Assembly (NCBI GenBank): GCA_964425745.1
Contig: CAYRNW010000001.1
Coordinates: 62,001-126,000 of the forward strand
Length of the DNA stretch: 64,000 bases
Direction of reading: 5' to 3'
From: CALCNS01 sp964425745
GTDB taxonomy: Bacteria > Bacillota > JAAYKD01
The notes beneath the pieces are model-generated. The model was not told where the DNA came from, ran no database searches, and saw only the letters and a list, made by a program, of their open reading frames with translations. The position numbers were made by a program, and so were the translations under genes. The stretch's first letter is position 1. Each line of letters starts with the position of its first letter. This document shows, one piece after another, positions 24,958-34,671 of this stretch.

Positions 24958-27330
24958 ATGGAGTACGTAAGGGTAAAATTAGATCGCATTGTGGCTGCTT
25001 TACATAGCGGCCTTACTTATCATGTACCCATAGAAATGCAATCTCAACTGACTATTGGCTCTTTGGTATCGGTTCCTCTGCAAAACAGTTACAGTAGAGG
25101 AGTTGTAGTGGCAGAAGAAACGGCAGAACCCGAGTTTGCGACCCGTGACATTCATCGTATCTTAGATCAAGACGGACCCAGCCTAAATCAAGAGCAAATC
25201 AATTTAATCGATTGGCTTTCAACCCGATATCTCAGCCCTTGGTCTGCTGCCTTTCAAACAGTTTTGCCTGCTTCTGTTAAAGCAAAAATCCAGCAGCGAT
25301 ATCATTATCGCTCTGAAATGGCGGAAGAAATTACCGAAAGTGAACGCGATGAGGATTTGCAAGAAGCTTTAATCTGGTTTGAGCAAGCTTCACAGCCCAT
25401 GGCGGAAGATCAGGTTCTTACGTTGTTTGGCAAAAAGCTTCTAAAGCGGCTGCTCGAACTAGGCCTCTTGGAACCGGAAGAAAAGATTCACTTTCCTCCT
25501 TTAAAAGAACACCGAAAATTGTTAGCGGTATCGCGAGAGGACTCCCCCGGAAGAGGAAAAATTCAAGACTTCTGGAAGCGGCTTCAAAACCAAACCGAAC
25601 CCGTTTCTGAAGAAAATTTAAAATCATGGCCAGAGTATCGTAGCCCTTATTTAAAGAAACTCTTGGATTTAGAGTTTGTTTTTTATGTAGAACCTCAAAA
25701 TGAAACCGACTTATTTAAGCAGCGCCAATTATCACCCGAGCAAGAACAAGCTTTTGCTTTTATTGAGTCTTCCATGCGTAAACGCAGCACGAAACCCATC
25801 TTACTTCATGGAATAACGAGTAGTGGGAAAACCGAAGTCTATTTTAGAGCCATCGCAACGGCACTTCAGCAAAAGCGTAGTGCCCTGATGTTAGTTCCGG
25901 AAATCTCTTTAACTGCGCAAATGATTGAACGTTTTCGAGAACGTTTTGGCGATAAAGTCATGTTATGGCATAGTGGTCTGAGCAATGGAGAGCGATCTCA
26001 AATTTGGAAACGCTTAAAGAGTGGGGAAACGGCGATCCTCTTAGGAGCCAGATCCGCAATTTTTGCTCCTTTTACGCGATTAGGGGTCATTATCCTCGAT
26101 GAAGAACACGAAACAACCTACCAACAGGAAGAAGATCCAAAATACCATACGCGAGAAGTCGCCCTTATACGAGCCCGACATCATAAAGCAAGTGTGATTT
26201 TGGGTTCGGCAACCCCTTCAATTTTGAGTTATTACTTGGCAGAGCAAAAACAGTACCATTTGTTAACCATGAAACAGCGAATTGGTTCGGCTATCTTGCC
26301 TGAAATCATTCCCGTAGACATGCGAGAAGAATTACGATTAGGGAATCGAACCATCTTCAGTGATGCTTTGAAAGAACGGATTCAATACACCCTGAACCGA
26401 GGAGAACAGGTCATCTTATTTCATAATCGCAGAGGCTTTCATCGGATGAGTCTTTGCCGCAGTTGCGGTTATGTTATGGAATGCCCCGACTGTGAAGTGC
26501 CCTTAATCCTTCACCGTGAAAGTCGAATGCCTGAACTACGTTGCCATTATTGTGGACACCTCGAAGCGATGCCTCCGGTTTGTCCCCAATGCGGTTCCAC
26601 TTATTTTCGTTTTTTTGGTATGGGAACCGAGAAAGTGGTTGAAGAATGCCAAAAAACATTTCCAAACGTACCGGTATTGCGCATGGATCGCGATTCGACA
26701 CGAGCCAAAGGCCGCCATGCAGCAATTGTCAAAGAATTCGAAGAACCCAAAGCTGCGATTTTGGTTGGCACCCAAATGGTAGCCAAAGGTTTTGATTTCC
26801 CGTTGGTTACATGTGTTGGGATCTTATCTGCTGATGCTTTGCTCCGCAGCGAGGATGCTTTAGCAGCGGAGAGAGCCTTTTCTTTGTTGATGCAGGTTTC
26901 CGGAAGAGCCGGCCGTGGAGATCAGCCCGGTCAGGTCTTGATTCAAAGTTATGATCCGGAAAACCCGATTTTGCAAGCTGTATATCAACAAGATTACGAA
27001 GCCTTTTACCGAAGAGAAATTGAATACCGCAAGCGACATCGGTTACCTCCTTTTGGGCATTTGGCCACCATTACCGCCTCCAACGAAGATCCCGAGGTTG
27101 CAGAAGCTTATTTATCGGCAGTAAAAATCAAGATTCCTAAAAGTTTTGAGGTCTTTGGTCCCGATAAAGCCCGAATCTTTTGTTTACAAAAAAAATACCG
27201 ATATCGGTTGATTATCAATGCCCCAAATCGTCCGATTCTGATTGAGGTTTTAAGAAAAATCCTTGAAACCCCTAACACTGAAAAAACTTTGCAACGTAGT
27301 GTTGTCATAGACCCTATGTGGTTATCTTAA
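24958..27330 (+). CDS. priA: Primosomal replication restart helicase PriA
   Basis: PriA reloads the replisome at collapsed forks. The 790-residue protein has an N-terminal DNA-binding domain and the helicase motif I GITSSGKTEVYF (about residue 287). The DEEH box LDEEHE lies at about 382. The cysteine-rich zinc region holds CRSCGYVMECPDCEVPL and CHYCGHLEAMPPVCPQC (about 503-545). Motifs GTQMVAKGFDFP and QVSGRAGRG follow near 605-650. The ATG follows GGCGGGG. Length is within the family range. Confidence 0.97.
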   Translation: MEYVRVKLDRIVAALHSGLTYHVPIEMQSQLTIGSLVSVPLQNSYSRGVVVAEETAEPEFATRDIHRILDQDGPSLNQEQINLIDWLSTRYLSPWSAAFQTVLPASVKAKIQQRYHYRSEMAEEITESERDEDLQEALIWFEQASQPMAEDQVLTLFGKKLLKRLLELGLLEPEEKIHFPPLKEHRKLLAVSREDSPGRGKIQDFWKRLQNQTEPVSEENLKSWPEYRSPYLKKLLDLEFVFYVEPQNETDLFKQRQLSPEQEQAFAFIESSMRKRSTKPILLHGITSSGKTEVYFRAIATALQQKRSALMLVPEISLTAQMIERFRERFGDKVMLWHSGLSNGERSQIWKRLKSGETAILLGARSAIFAPFTRLGVIILDEEHETTYQQEEDPKYHTREVALIRARHHKASVILGSATPSILSYYLAEQKQYHLLTMKQRIGSAILPEIIPVDMREELRLGNRTIFSDALKERIQYTLNRGEQVILFHNRRGFHRMSLCRSCGYVMECPDCEVPLILHRESRMPELRCHYCGHLEAMPPVCPQCGSTYFRFFGMGTEKVVEECQKTFPNVPVLRMDRDSTRAKGRHAAIVKEFEEPKAAILVGTQMVAKGFDFPLVTCVGILSADALLRSEDALAAERAFSLLMQVSGRAGRGDQPGQVLIQSYDPENPILQAVYQQDYEAFYRREIEYRKRHRLPPFGHLATITASNEDPEVAEAYLSAVKIKIPKSFEVFGPDKARIFCLQKKYRYRLIINAPNRPILIEVLRKILETPNTEKTLQRSVVIDPMWLS

Positions 27331-27350
27331 TGGAAAGAAGGAATAAAAAA

Positions 27351-27848
27351 ATGGCTTTACGATTTATGCGCTATAAAGATGCATCGGTTTTACGAAAACC
27401 GGCAATTCCAATCAAAGAGATTACAGCTGGAACGTTACGATTGCTCGATGATATGATTGAAACGATGCGGCACCATCACGGGGTCGGCTTAGCAGCTCCT
27501 CAAGTTGGTATTTCAAAACAAGTGGTGGTCATTGAATGGGGAGAGCAGCTCTTCCAATTGATCAACCCCGAAATCATAGAATCTGAAGGTGAAATCGTAA
27601 CCGAAGAAGGCTGCTTAAGCTTCCCCGGTATTTGGGGTGAAGTAAAGCGATTTCAGAGAGTCACCGTGAAAGCCTTGAATCGAGATGGGGAAGAGATTTC
27701 GATTCCTGCAGAAGATCGGTTGGCTGTTATTTTTCAGCATGAGATCGATCATTTAAAAGGCGAGGTCTTTGTGGATAAAGTGATTCGTTTTACCGATCCG
27801 GAAGAAGACGAAGAAACCAAGGAAGTAGCTGAAGAAACGCATGAGTAA
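27351..27848 (+). CDS. def: Peptide deformylase
   Basis: Deformylase removes the N-formyl group from nascent proteins. All three metal-site motifs are present in this 165-residue protein: GVGLAAPQVG (about residue 43), EGCLS (about 88) and HEIDHL (about 131). A charged Glu-rich tail follows. The ATG at 27351 is selected because AAGGA lies 8 bases upstream; earlier in-frame codons lie within or at the end of priA. Its end overlaps fmt by 8 bases. Confidence 0.96.
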   Translation: MALRFMRYKDASVLRKPAIPIKEITAGTLRLLDDMIETMRHHHGVGLAAPQVGISKQVVVIEWGEQLFQLINPEIIESEGEIVTEEGCLSFPGIWGEVKRFQRVTVKALNRDGEEISIPAEDRLAVIFQHEIDHLKGEVFVDKVIRFTDPEEDEETKEVAEETHE

Positions 27849-28788
27849 AAAGCGTATCATCTTTATGGGGACGCCTGATTTCGCTGTTCCTTGTCTTGAA
27901 GCCTTAGTATCTTCCGATGAATATGAAGTTGTGATGGTAGTTACCCAACCCGATCGACCGAAAGGGCGCGGTTTACAACAGGTCGCTCCTCCAGTGAAGC
28001 AAGCAGCGTTGCGGTTGCACCTCAGTCCTATTCTGCAACCTGAACGCTTACGAAAATCCGAAGAATTAAAACAAATTCTAACTTGTCCGACTGATTTTTT
28101 AGTAACCGTAGCCTACGGTCAACTATTACCACAAGTCTGCCTGGATCATCCCAAAATAGCTCCCATCAATGTACATGCCTCTCTTTTACCGGCCTATCGC
28201 GGTAGCGCTCCCCTGCATCGTGCCATTATCAATGGAGAGAAAAAGACCGGAATCACGACCATGCGCATGGTACGAGCTATGGATGCCGGAGATCTATTAT
28301 TACAACAATCCATAACGATTGGCTCTGACGAGACGGTTGGGGAATTACACGATCGGCTATGTCACTTGGGCGCAGAGTTACTTCTCAAGACGTTAGATGC
28401 TTATTGTGCAGAGACGATTTCACCGCAACCTCAAGATGAAGCAAAAGTGACGTATGCTCCCCCCATTACCGATGCTGATCAACGTATCCAATGGCAAAAC
28501 TCTGCACAATCGATTCAGAATCAAATCAGAGGCTTAAATCCTTGGCCGGTTGCTTATACGTATTATCAGAAGCAACTTTGGAAACTATGGAAATCTTCGG
28601 TTGTTTGTTTTAAGAACGAGAAAGCAAACCCAGGGGAAGTGCTTGCCGTGAATGAAGACGGTATCATCATTCAATGCGGAGAAGGAAGTTTATTAATCAC
28701 AGTACTTCAACCTGCCGGTAAAAAGCCAATGCATGCAAACGCATATCTAAGGGGACATTCCATTCAAGTAGGGGAGATTTTATGTTAG
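27841..28788 (+). CDS. fmt: Methionyl-tRNA formyltransferase
   Basis: Fmt formylates initiator Met-tRNA, pairing functionally with the deformylase encoded just before it. The 315-residue protein has RIIFMGTPDFAVPCLEAL at the N terminus, the formyl-transfer signature NVHASLLPAYRGSAP (about residue 109) and the C-terminal OB-like domain around IRGLNPWPVAYT. It overlaps def by 8 bases and rsmB by 7, indicating tight translational coupling. Confidence 0.97.
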   Translation: MSKKRIIFMGTPDFAVPCLEALVSSDEYEVVMVVTQPDRPKGRGLQQVAPPVKQAALRLHLSPILQPERLRKSEELKQILTCPTDFLVTVAYGQLLPQVCLDHPKIAPINVHASLLPAYRGSAPLHRAIINGEKKTGITTMRMVRAMDAGDLLLQQSITIGSDETVGELHDRLCHLGAELLLKTLDAYCAETISPQPQDEAKVTYAPPITDADQRIQWQNSAQSIQNQIRGLNPWPVAYTYYQKQLWKLWKSSVVCFKNEKANPGEVLAVNEDGIIIQCGEGSLLITVLQPAGKKPMHANAYLRGHSIQVGEILC

Positions 28789-30113
28789 AAAAATCCTTAA
28801 ACGGTAGGCAAGCAGCGTTTTTGCTTTTAATGAAAGCCGAAGAAGGTGCTTATGTCAATTTAGAGTTATCTCAACTCTTGAATCAGCGGATCATTGTAGA
28901 TCTGGATCGTGGATTTACAACAGAATTGACTTATGGATGTTTAAAACTGCAAGCTTGGCTTGACTTCTTCTTACAAAAATGGTTGACGCGTCCGCTTTCA
29001 CAATTAGACCTGCCTATTTTAATCGCTTTGCGCTTAGGGTTATATCAAATCCATTTCATGGATCGAATTCCTGCCCATGCTGCCGTTTCCGAGACCGTTG
29101 ACTTGATCAAAGAGGAGTTTCCTTATGCAGCCGGTATGGTTAATGCGGTTCTACATAAAGCGCTCAAACAAGAAGACTGGACCGTGCGATCCAAAAAAGG
29201 CAAGGCCGGTTGGTTGTCGATCACGTATTCTCATCCACTGTGGATGATCCATCGCTGGTTAAAACGTTTTGGCGAAGAGGCTACCGAAGCGCTACTACGA
29301 TCGAATCAAAAGACACCTCAAACCTTCGTACGCGTCAATACTTTGAAAATCATTCCAGAAGATTTGTTGGAGTCCTTGCAGGAACGGCAAGTGCCCGTGA
29401 GGAAATCTGGACTATTCGATGAATGCCTCTTACTTGAAGGTCCTGTTCAAAAGATCGAAGAAGATTTAGCACGTGGATCTGTTGTAATTCAAGACATTGG
29501 AGCAATGATGATCTCTCGGATTTTAGATCCCCAACCCGGTGAGACAATTCTGGACTATTGTTCTGCTCCGGGAGGGAAAGCAACCCACATCGCAGCTTTG
29601 ATGTTGAATCAAGGCGAAGTAGTCGCCTTGGAATTACATCAACATCGTGTTGAGCTCATTGAACGCTTAGCAAAGAGAACCGGTGCTTCGATTATTCAGT
29701 CCTTACAACACGATGGAACTCAACCTTTAAACAGCGTAAAGCAGTTTGATCGAGTTTTGTTGGATGCTCCATGTTCAGGGACCGGTGTATTAGGCCGTAA
29801 AGTGGATGCTCGTTGGCAAAAAACCTACGAACAATTAGCAGATTTAGTTCACTTACAACAAGCCCTTCTGAAGCAAGCATATGCTTGTCTTAAACCGGGT
29901 GGAGTGATGATTTATAGTACTTGTTCCCTTGAATGGGAAGAAAACGAAAAAAATATTCAATGGTTTTTAGAAGAAGAACCAACTGCTTCATTAGAGTCGT
30001 TTGAATTACCAACACCCGAAAAGGAAAAAGCTCCCGAAGGCTTTTATACAATTTTACCTCAAAAGTTTGGGGGAGATGGGTTTTTTATTGCGAAGCTTCG
30101 GAAAGGGATATAG
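28782..30113 (+). CDS. rsmB: 16S rRNA (cytosine-967-C5) methyltransferase RsmB
   Basis: RsmB methylates cytosine 967 of 16S rRNA. The 443-residue protein has an N-terminal NusB-like RNA-binding domain (about 1-140) and a SAM-dependent methyltransferase domain with YCSAPGGKATHIAALM (about 262). The two catalytic cysteines lie in DAPCSGTGVLGR (about 331) and STCSLEWEENE (about 381). The ATG overlaps the end of fmt after GGGGAG. Confidence 0.96.
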   Translation: MLEKSLNGRQAAFLLLMKAEEGAYVNLELSQLLNQRIIVDLDRGFTTELTYGCLKLQAWLDFFLQKWLTRPLSQLDLPILIALRLGLYQIHFMDRIPAHAAVSETVDLIKEEFPYAAGMVNAVLHKALKQEDWTVRSKKGKAGWLSITYSHPLWMIHRWLKRFGEEATEALLRSNQKTPQTFVRVNTLKIIPEDLLESLQERQVPVRKSGLFDECLLLEGPVQKIEEDLARGSVVIQDIGAMMISRILDPQPGETILDYCSAPGGKATHIAALMLNQGEVVALELHQHRVELIERLAKRTGASIIQSLQHDGTQPLNSVKQFDRVLLDAPCSGTGVLGRKVDARWQKTYEQLADLVHLQQALLKQAYACLKPGGVMIYSTCSLEWEENEKNIQWFLEEEPTASLESFELPTPEKEKAPEGFYTILPQKFGGDGFFIAKLRKGI

Positions 30114-30128
30114 AAAGGTCGTACAAAT

Positions 30129-31172
30129 ATGGATCAACAAAAAAAATACATATGGTTGGGCTTAACATTGCAACAAATGGAGACCGCCATGGAGGAAATC
30201 GGTGAAAAACCTTTTCGAGCTCGACAATTAGCCGATTGGATTTATCAAAAGGGCGTTTTCGAGTTTGCAGAGATGACCAACTTCTCCAAAGATTTCAGAG
30301 GTAAACTGGAAGCGGTTAGCACAGTTGGTATGCCGAAAATCCACCAGTTATTAGAATCCAGGCAAGATCCGGTCAAGAAAACCCTGCTCGAGTTAGAAGA
30401 TGGTGAAATTGTCGAAAGCGTTTTGATGAAATATAATTATGGCAACTCTGTCTGTGTTTCGAGTCAAGCCGGTTGTAAGATGAATTGTAGCTTTTGTGCA
30501 ACAGGACTCGGTGGCTACCGAAGAAACCTAACCGCCGGAGAGATGTTAGCACAAGTTCTTATGATGCGACAAGTTGACGAAGGACAGCGCGTTAGCCACA
30601 TTGTGCTTATGGGTATGGGTGAACCCTTAGACAACTTTGATGAAATGTTATTATTCTTAAAAATCGCCAATGCCCCCTGGGGACTTGGGATTGGCTACCG
30701 ACACATCTCCGTTTCAACATGTGGTCTGACTCCGCAAATCGCGCGCTTGCAAAAAGAGGATCTACCGATCAATTTATCGATTTCTCTCCATGCACCCAAT
30801 GATCGGATTCGTCAGCAAATCATGCCAATCGCCAAAAAATACCCTATGGATGAACTTCTAGTGGCTTGCAAAGAGTACTCCGAACAAACCAAACGCAGGA
30901 TTACCTTTGAATATAATATGATCCAAGGGGTGAACGATAGTCCGGAACATGCCAAAGAGTTGGCCGGAAAATTGAAAAGAATGCTCGCTTTTGTCAATTT
31001 AATCCCTTTAAATTCGGTTCCGGAAACCAAATTGTATCGGAGCTCTCAAGCGACGATCCAACAATTTTCCGAGGTTTTGACCCAAAATGGAATCGAGTCT
31101 ACCATTCGACGAGAAATGGGTGGAGATATTTGGGCCGCTTGTGGTCAGTTACGAGGTCAATTCAACCGCTGA
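30129..31172 (+). CDS. rlmN: Dual-specificity 23S rRNA/tRNA adenine-C2 methyltransferase RlmN
   Basis: RlmN is a radical SAM enzyme that methylates A2503 of 23S rRNA and A37 of some tRNAs. The 347-residue protein has the iron-sulfur motif CKMNCSFC at residues 116-123, the GMGEPLDNFDEML block (about 160) and the C-terminal cysteine region DIWAACGQL, where a catalytic Cys is conserved. The N-terminal KPFRARQLADWIYQKG helix bundle is intact. It lies 15 bases after rsmB. Confidence 0.97.
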   Translation: MDQQKKYIWLGLTLQQMETAMEEIGEKPFRARQLADWIYQKGVFEFAEMTNFSKDFRGKLEAVSTVGMPKIHQLLESRQDPVKKTLLELEDGEIVESVLMKYNYGNSVCVSSQAGCKMNCSFCATGLGGYRRNLTAGEMLAQVLMMRQVDEGQRVSHIVLMGMGEPLDNFDEMLLFLKIANAPWGLGIGYRHISVSTCGLTPQIARLQKEDLPINLSISLHAPNDRIRQQIMPIAKKYPMDELLVACKEYSEQTKRRITFEYNMIQGVNDSPEHAKELAGKLKRMLAFVNLIPLNSVPETKLYRSSQATIQQFSEVLTQNGIESTIRREMGGDIWAACGQLRGQFNR

Positions 31173-31186
31173 GAGGATGATGAATC

Positions 31187-31975
31187 ATGAATCTTTTGCA
31201 TTATGGGGCCGCTACCCATAGCGGCAAAGTACGGCCAATGAATCAAGACAGTTTATACGCCGGAAGAATGGAACGAAAAGATGGTTTCGGAATCCATTTC
31301 TTTGCTGTCGCCGATGGAATCGGTGGTTATGAAGGTGGAGACACTGCCAGTAAAATTGCTATTGATACTTCATGTTTCTTTCTAAAGAGTCATGCGGCAC
31401 TTTGGACCATGGAGAATGGAGTTACCGGTTGGCCGAAATTATTGCAAGAGATGCTCAGTGAGATGAATACTAAAATATTAGAAGCCGCAACAGAAGATCC
31501 TCGTTTCAATTCAATGGGAACTACCTTCACAGGAGTTGTTGAAATCGAAGGGCTCCTCTATATGTTGCATGTAGGCGACAGCCGGCTTTATCATTGTGAT
31601 GGAAAAGAGATTTATCAGATTTCTTCCGATCATTCCTGGAGCGCTGAATTAGTGCGAAGTGGTCAGATATCTGCTTTGGAAGCCAAGAACCATCCCAATC
31701 GCAACGTCTTAACTCAATCTTTGGGCTATTCCGGTAAAATCACCGCTGAAATCAAAGTATTGGAATTAAGCCCACAGTCAAAATTGCTTTTATGCAGTGA
31801 TGGTTTGTTTAATTTAGTCAATGACGATGAATTATTGCATGCTTTAATTGAGATGAAAGAACCTTATGATACTGCACAAAGTTTAGTTGCGCTTGCGAAT
31901 GATCGAGGTGGAATCGACAACATCACTGTAATCACCGCTCAATATCTTGCGGAGAAAGAAGGTGATTTCCGTTGA
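31187..31975 (+). CDS. stp: PP2C-family serine/threonine phosphatase (Stp/PrpC)
   Basis: This manganese-dependent phosphatase reverses phosphorylation by the PASTA kinase encoded next. The 262-residue protein has the PP2C metal-binding motifs: HSGKVRPMNQDS (about residue 11), AVADGIGGYEGGDTAS (about 43), VGDSRLYH (about 128), LLCSDGLFN (about 203) and DNITVI (about 244). The overlap with prkC is 4 bases (TTGA), as in the conserved stp-prkC pair of Bacillota. Confidence 0.96.
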   Translation: MNLLHYGAATHSGKVRPMNQDSLYAGRMERKDGFGIHFFAVADGIGGYEGGDTASKIAIDTSCFFLKSHAALWTMENGVTGWPKLLQEMLSEMNTKILEAATEDPRFNSMGTTFTGVVEIEGLLYMLHVGDSRLYHCDGKEIYQISSDHSWSAELVRSGQISALEAKNHPNRNVLTQSLGYSGKITAEIKVLELSPQSKLLLCSDGLFNLVNDDELLHALIEMKEPYDTAQSLVALANDRGGIDNITVITAQYLAEKEGDFR

Positions 31976-33789
31976 TCGGCTCAATTTTGAAAGAACGCTA
32001 TGAAATTCTTGAGCAAATTGGCAGTGGTGGTATGTCCATTGTCTATAAAGCGAAAGACCATAAACTCAATCGCATGGTCGCTATTAAGGTATTACGGGAA
32101 GAATTTTTATCGGATGAAGACTTTTTGCGACGCTTCCGCAGAGAAGCAGAATCTTTACAGAGGCTGAATCATCCTAATTTAGTAGCAACCTATGCAGTTC
32201 AGGTCACAAGTCCTCCGTATTATATTGTTATGGAATTGGTAGAAGGCTTAACCCTCGACAAAATTCTTGCCCAGCAAAATTTTACGTATGAACAAGCCAT
32301 TTATTATGCTGCTCAAATGACTCGGGCACTCGTGCATGCTCATCATAATCAGGTTATTCATCGTGATATTAAACCCCATAACATGATGATCGATGAAACC
32401 GGCCTCTTGAAGTTAGCTGATTTCGGTATTGCTTTGACCGTTTCCAATTCAACTTTGACCAATACCCGGGCGATTGTGGGCTCGGTACATTATTTTTCAC
32501 CGGAACAAGCGCAAGGAAAGCCGGTCACGGAGCAGTCGGACCTCTATTCTCTGGGTATTGTCATCTACGAAATGCTTGCCGGTCGGGTGCCTTTTTTAGG
32601 AGAAACACCCATTGAACTGGCTTTGAAACATGTTCAAGAAGAAGTACCCCCGTTGCAAGATTTTTGTCCGGATTTACCCCCCGCAATTGAGAATGTGGTC
32701 ATTAAGTTATTAGAAAAAGACCCGGAAGACCGATATGAAAGTGCGGACGAGCTACTGGAAGATTTGGAAGGTCTCTTGACAGCGGGAATCAAACCTGATT
32801 TGGACCGTCCAAAAAAACCCAAACATATAACCGTAGCAGAAAAAGCCGAAGTGAAACGAAAGCGAGTGGTGTGGATGCGTCGTGGTATTGTGGTCGGCGT
32901 CATTTTATCCCTACTTTTACTCGTTGCAATGGGTGTTAATTCGCTATTGTTTACTCCAAACGGGGAATCGGTCACCGTTCCCAATGTCATGGGGAAGAGT
33001 TTGACCGATGCTGTAGCATTGCTCGATACGTCGCATCTCGATTATCAGGTCTTAGAGAGCATCTACGACAAGGATCATCCCGAGGGGACGGTTCTACGCC
33101 AAACCCCAATGCCGGACTCTCAAGTCAAGAGTGGTCGCATTGTAAATTTAACCATTAGCAAGGGAATTGAACTGAAACAAGTGCCAATGGTCGTAGGAGC
33201 AACAGAGAGAACAGCGGTTGTGCAATTACAAAATGAGTCTTTTGAGGTTAAGGTGGTCACCGAACAAAGTGCAACGATTGCAGAAGGTACGGTCATTCGT
33301 CAAGAACCGGAATCCTTTAAACGCATCCCGGTGGGCAGCGAAATTGTGATTACGGTTTCAGGCGGTTTAGAGAAAGTCAAAGTTCCCGATGTTCGTGGAT
33401 TAACCGTTTCCGAAGCACAAACCAGCCTGGAAGCAGTCGGTTTAAAACTTGGCGATGTCAGCATCGTCGCAGATCCCACCAAACCGCAATGGTTGATTAC
33501 AACTCAACAACCTTCCCCCGATATTGAACTACAAAAAGGGTCTCCTGTTCATGTGGTAGAAAATCAAGGGGCCCAAACGGCAAGCATTACAATTACCTTT
33601 GATAAGGATAAAGAAAGCTTTATAAAGGTTTTGGTAACGGACAATTATGCAACTTATCCGATTCGCGTTGTCTATGAACATACTCATTACAAGGGAGATC
33701 CCCCCTTAACTCTGGAAATTCCCATTGTTTCTCCGGCTACGGTCGAAGTTTATCGCAACGGAAAATTAGAAGTCAGTAAGAAATTTTAA
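31972..33789 (+). CDS. prkC: PASTA-domain serine/threonine kinase PrkC
   Basis: PrkC senses cell-wall fragments and regulates wall synthesis, metabolism and dormancy exit. Kinase motifs are GSGGMSIVYKA (about residue 17), VAIKVL, HRDIKPHNMM (about 133) and DFGIAL (about 152). One membrane span lies at about 303-325, followed by three PASTA repeats at about 333-398, 399-465 and 466-535. A non-PASTA C-terminal domain of about 65 residues follows. The TTG start overlaps the stp stop, with AAGAAGGTGA about 8 bases upstream. IreB, a known substrate family, is encoded about 14 kb downstream. Confidence 0.96.
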   Translation: MIGSILKERYEILEQIGSGGMSIVYKAKDHKLNRMVAIKVLREEFLSDEDFLRRFRREAESLQRLNHPNLVATYAVQVTSPPYYIVMELVEGLTLDKILAQQNFTYEQAIYYAAQMTRALVHAHHNQVIHRDIKPHNMMIDETGLLKLADFGIALTVSNSTLTNTRAIVGSVHYFSPEQAQGKPVTEQSDLYSLGIVIYEMLAGRVPFLGETPIELALKHVQEEVPPLQDFCPDLPPAIENVVIKLLEKDPEDRYESADELLEDLEGLLTAGIKPDLDRPKKPKHITVAEKAEVKRKRVVWMRRGIVVGVILSLLLLVAMGVNSLLFTPNGESVTVPNVMGKSLTDAVALLDTSHLDYQVLESIYDKDHPEGTVLRQTPMPDSQVKSGRIVNLTISKGIELKQVPMVVGATERTAVVQLQNESFEVKVVTEQSATIAEGTVIRQEPESFKRIPVGSEIVITVSGGLEKVKVPDVRGLTVSEAQTSLEAVGLKLGDVSIVADPTKPQWLITTQQPSPDIELQKGSPVHVVENQGAQTASITITFDKDKESFIKVLVTDNYATYPIRVVYEHTHYKGDPPLTLEIPIVSPATVEVYRNGKLEVSKKF

Positions 33790-33804
33790 TGATCGGGGTG
33801 GCCT

Positions 33805-34671
33805 ATGCCAGAAGTTCTTGTGATTAAACGCGTCGGCGGTCTTTATGAACTGTTAGATCAGCAAGGGGAGCGCTTTACGGGGAAGAGCAGGGGAAAAAAC
33901 AAAGAAAGCGGAATTCTAATCGGCGACTGGGTTGTCTTAGGAGACGAACAGATGATCGAGCGTGTTTTACCTCGCAAAAATCAATTGGTTCGACCCCCTT
34001 TAGCCAATGTTGATCAGCAAATCTTGGTTTTTACTTTGACTCATCCTCCTTTACACCGTGATCTTCTTGAAAAAATGTTGCTTCAAGGGGAGCTGGAAGG
34101 GATTCACAACGTCATTGTCTTACAGAAGTCCGATACCAATGACCCTAAAGAGGCACGTGATTTGGCTAACGAATACCGTTTAGCCGGGTATCCGGTTGTT
34201 GAAACGTCTGCTTACGAAAAAACCGGATTAGAAGAACTTCATACAATTCTCCACAAAAAGATTTCTGTATTTGCCGGACCTTCCGGCGTTGGCAAATCCA
34301 GTCTTTTGAATGCGTTGTTTCCCACATATCATTTAGAAACCGGTGAATTAAGCGAAAAAATCCAACGCGGAAAGCATACAACCCGACATGCTGAACTGTA
34401 TGGTGATTGGGATCGCGGACTGATTGCCGATACTCCCGGGTTTTATAAATTGGAATCTCCTTTTGTTGAACCCCGAAAGTTAGCTGAAACGTTTCCGGAA
34501 ATGAGAGAGGCTTTGGGCAAATGTCGGTTTAATTCTTGTATTCACGATAAAGAACCCGATTGCGCGGTCAAAGATTTGCTTGCTGCGGGTAGCTTATCTT
34601 CTGGTCGATACGAAACTTATTTGCAACTCTTACATGAAATGCAAGAACGAGAGCGAGGACAATATCAATGA
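33805..34671 (+). CDS. rsgA: Ribosome small subunit-dependent GTPase RsgA
   Basis: RsgA is a circularly permuted GTPase that acts in late 30S maturation. The 288-residue protein has an N-terminal OB domain, VLQKSD (G4, about residue 110), the Walker A GPSGVGKSSLLNAL (about 157), DTPGF (about 209) and a C-terminal zinc-binding cluster of Cys and His in CRFNSCIHDKEPDCAV (about 236). It lies in the stp-prkC-rsgA-rpe order of Bacillota and overlaps rpe by 4 bases. Confidence 0.96.
   Translation: MPEVLVIKRVGGLYELLDQQGERFTGKSRGKNKESGILIGDWVVLGDEQMIERVLPRKNQLVRPPLANVDQQILVFTLTHPPLHRDLLEKMLLQGELEGIHNVIVLQKSDTNDPKEARDLANEYRLAGYPVVETSAYEKTGLEELHTILHKKISVFAGPSGVGKSSLLNALFPTYHLETGELSEKIQRGKHTTRHAELYGDWDRGLIADTPGFYKLESPFVEPRKLAETFPEMREALGKCRFNSCIHDKEPDCAVKDLLAAGSLSSGRYETYLQLLHEMQERERGQYQ

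Noticed and set aside
33083..33099. GGGGACGGTTCTACG inside prkC resembles the hairpin-repeat arm
   Set aside because: It lies in a PASTA repeat coding frame, lacks a paired arm and diverges after GGTTCT.
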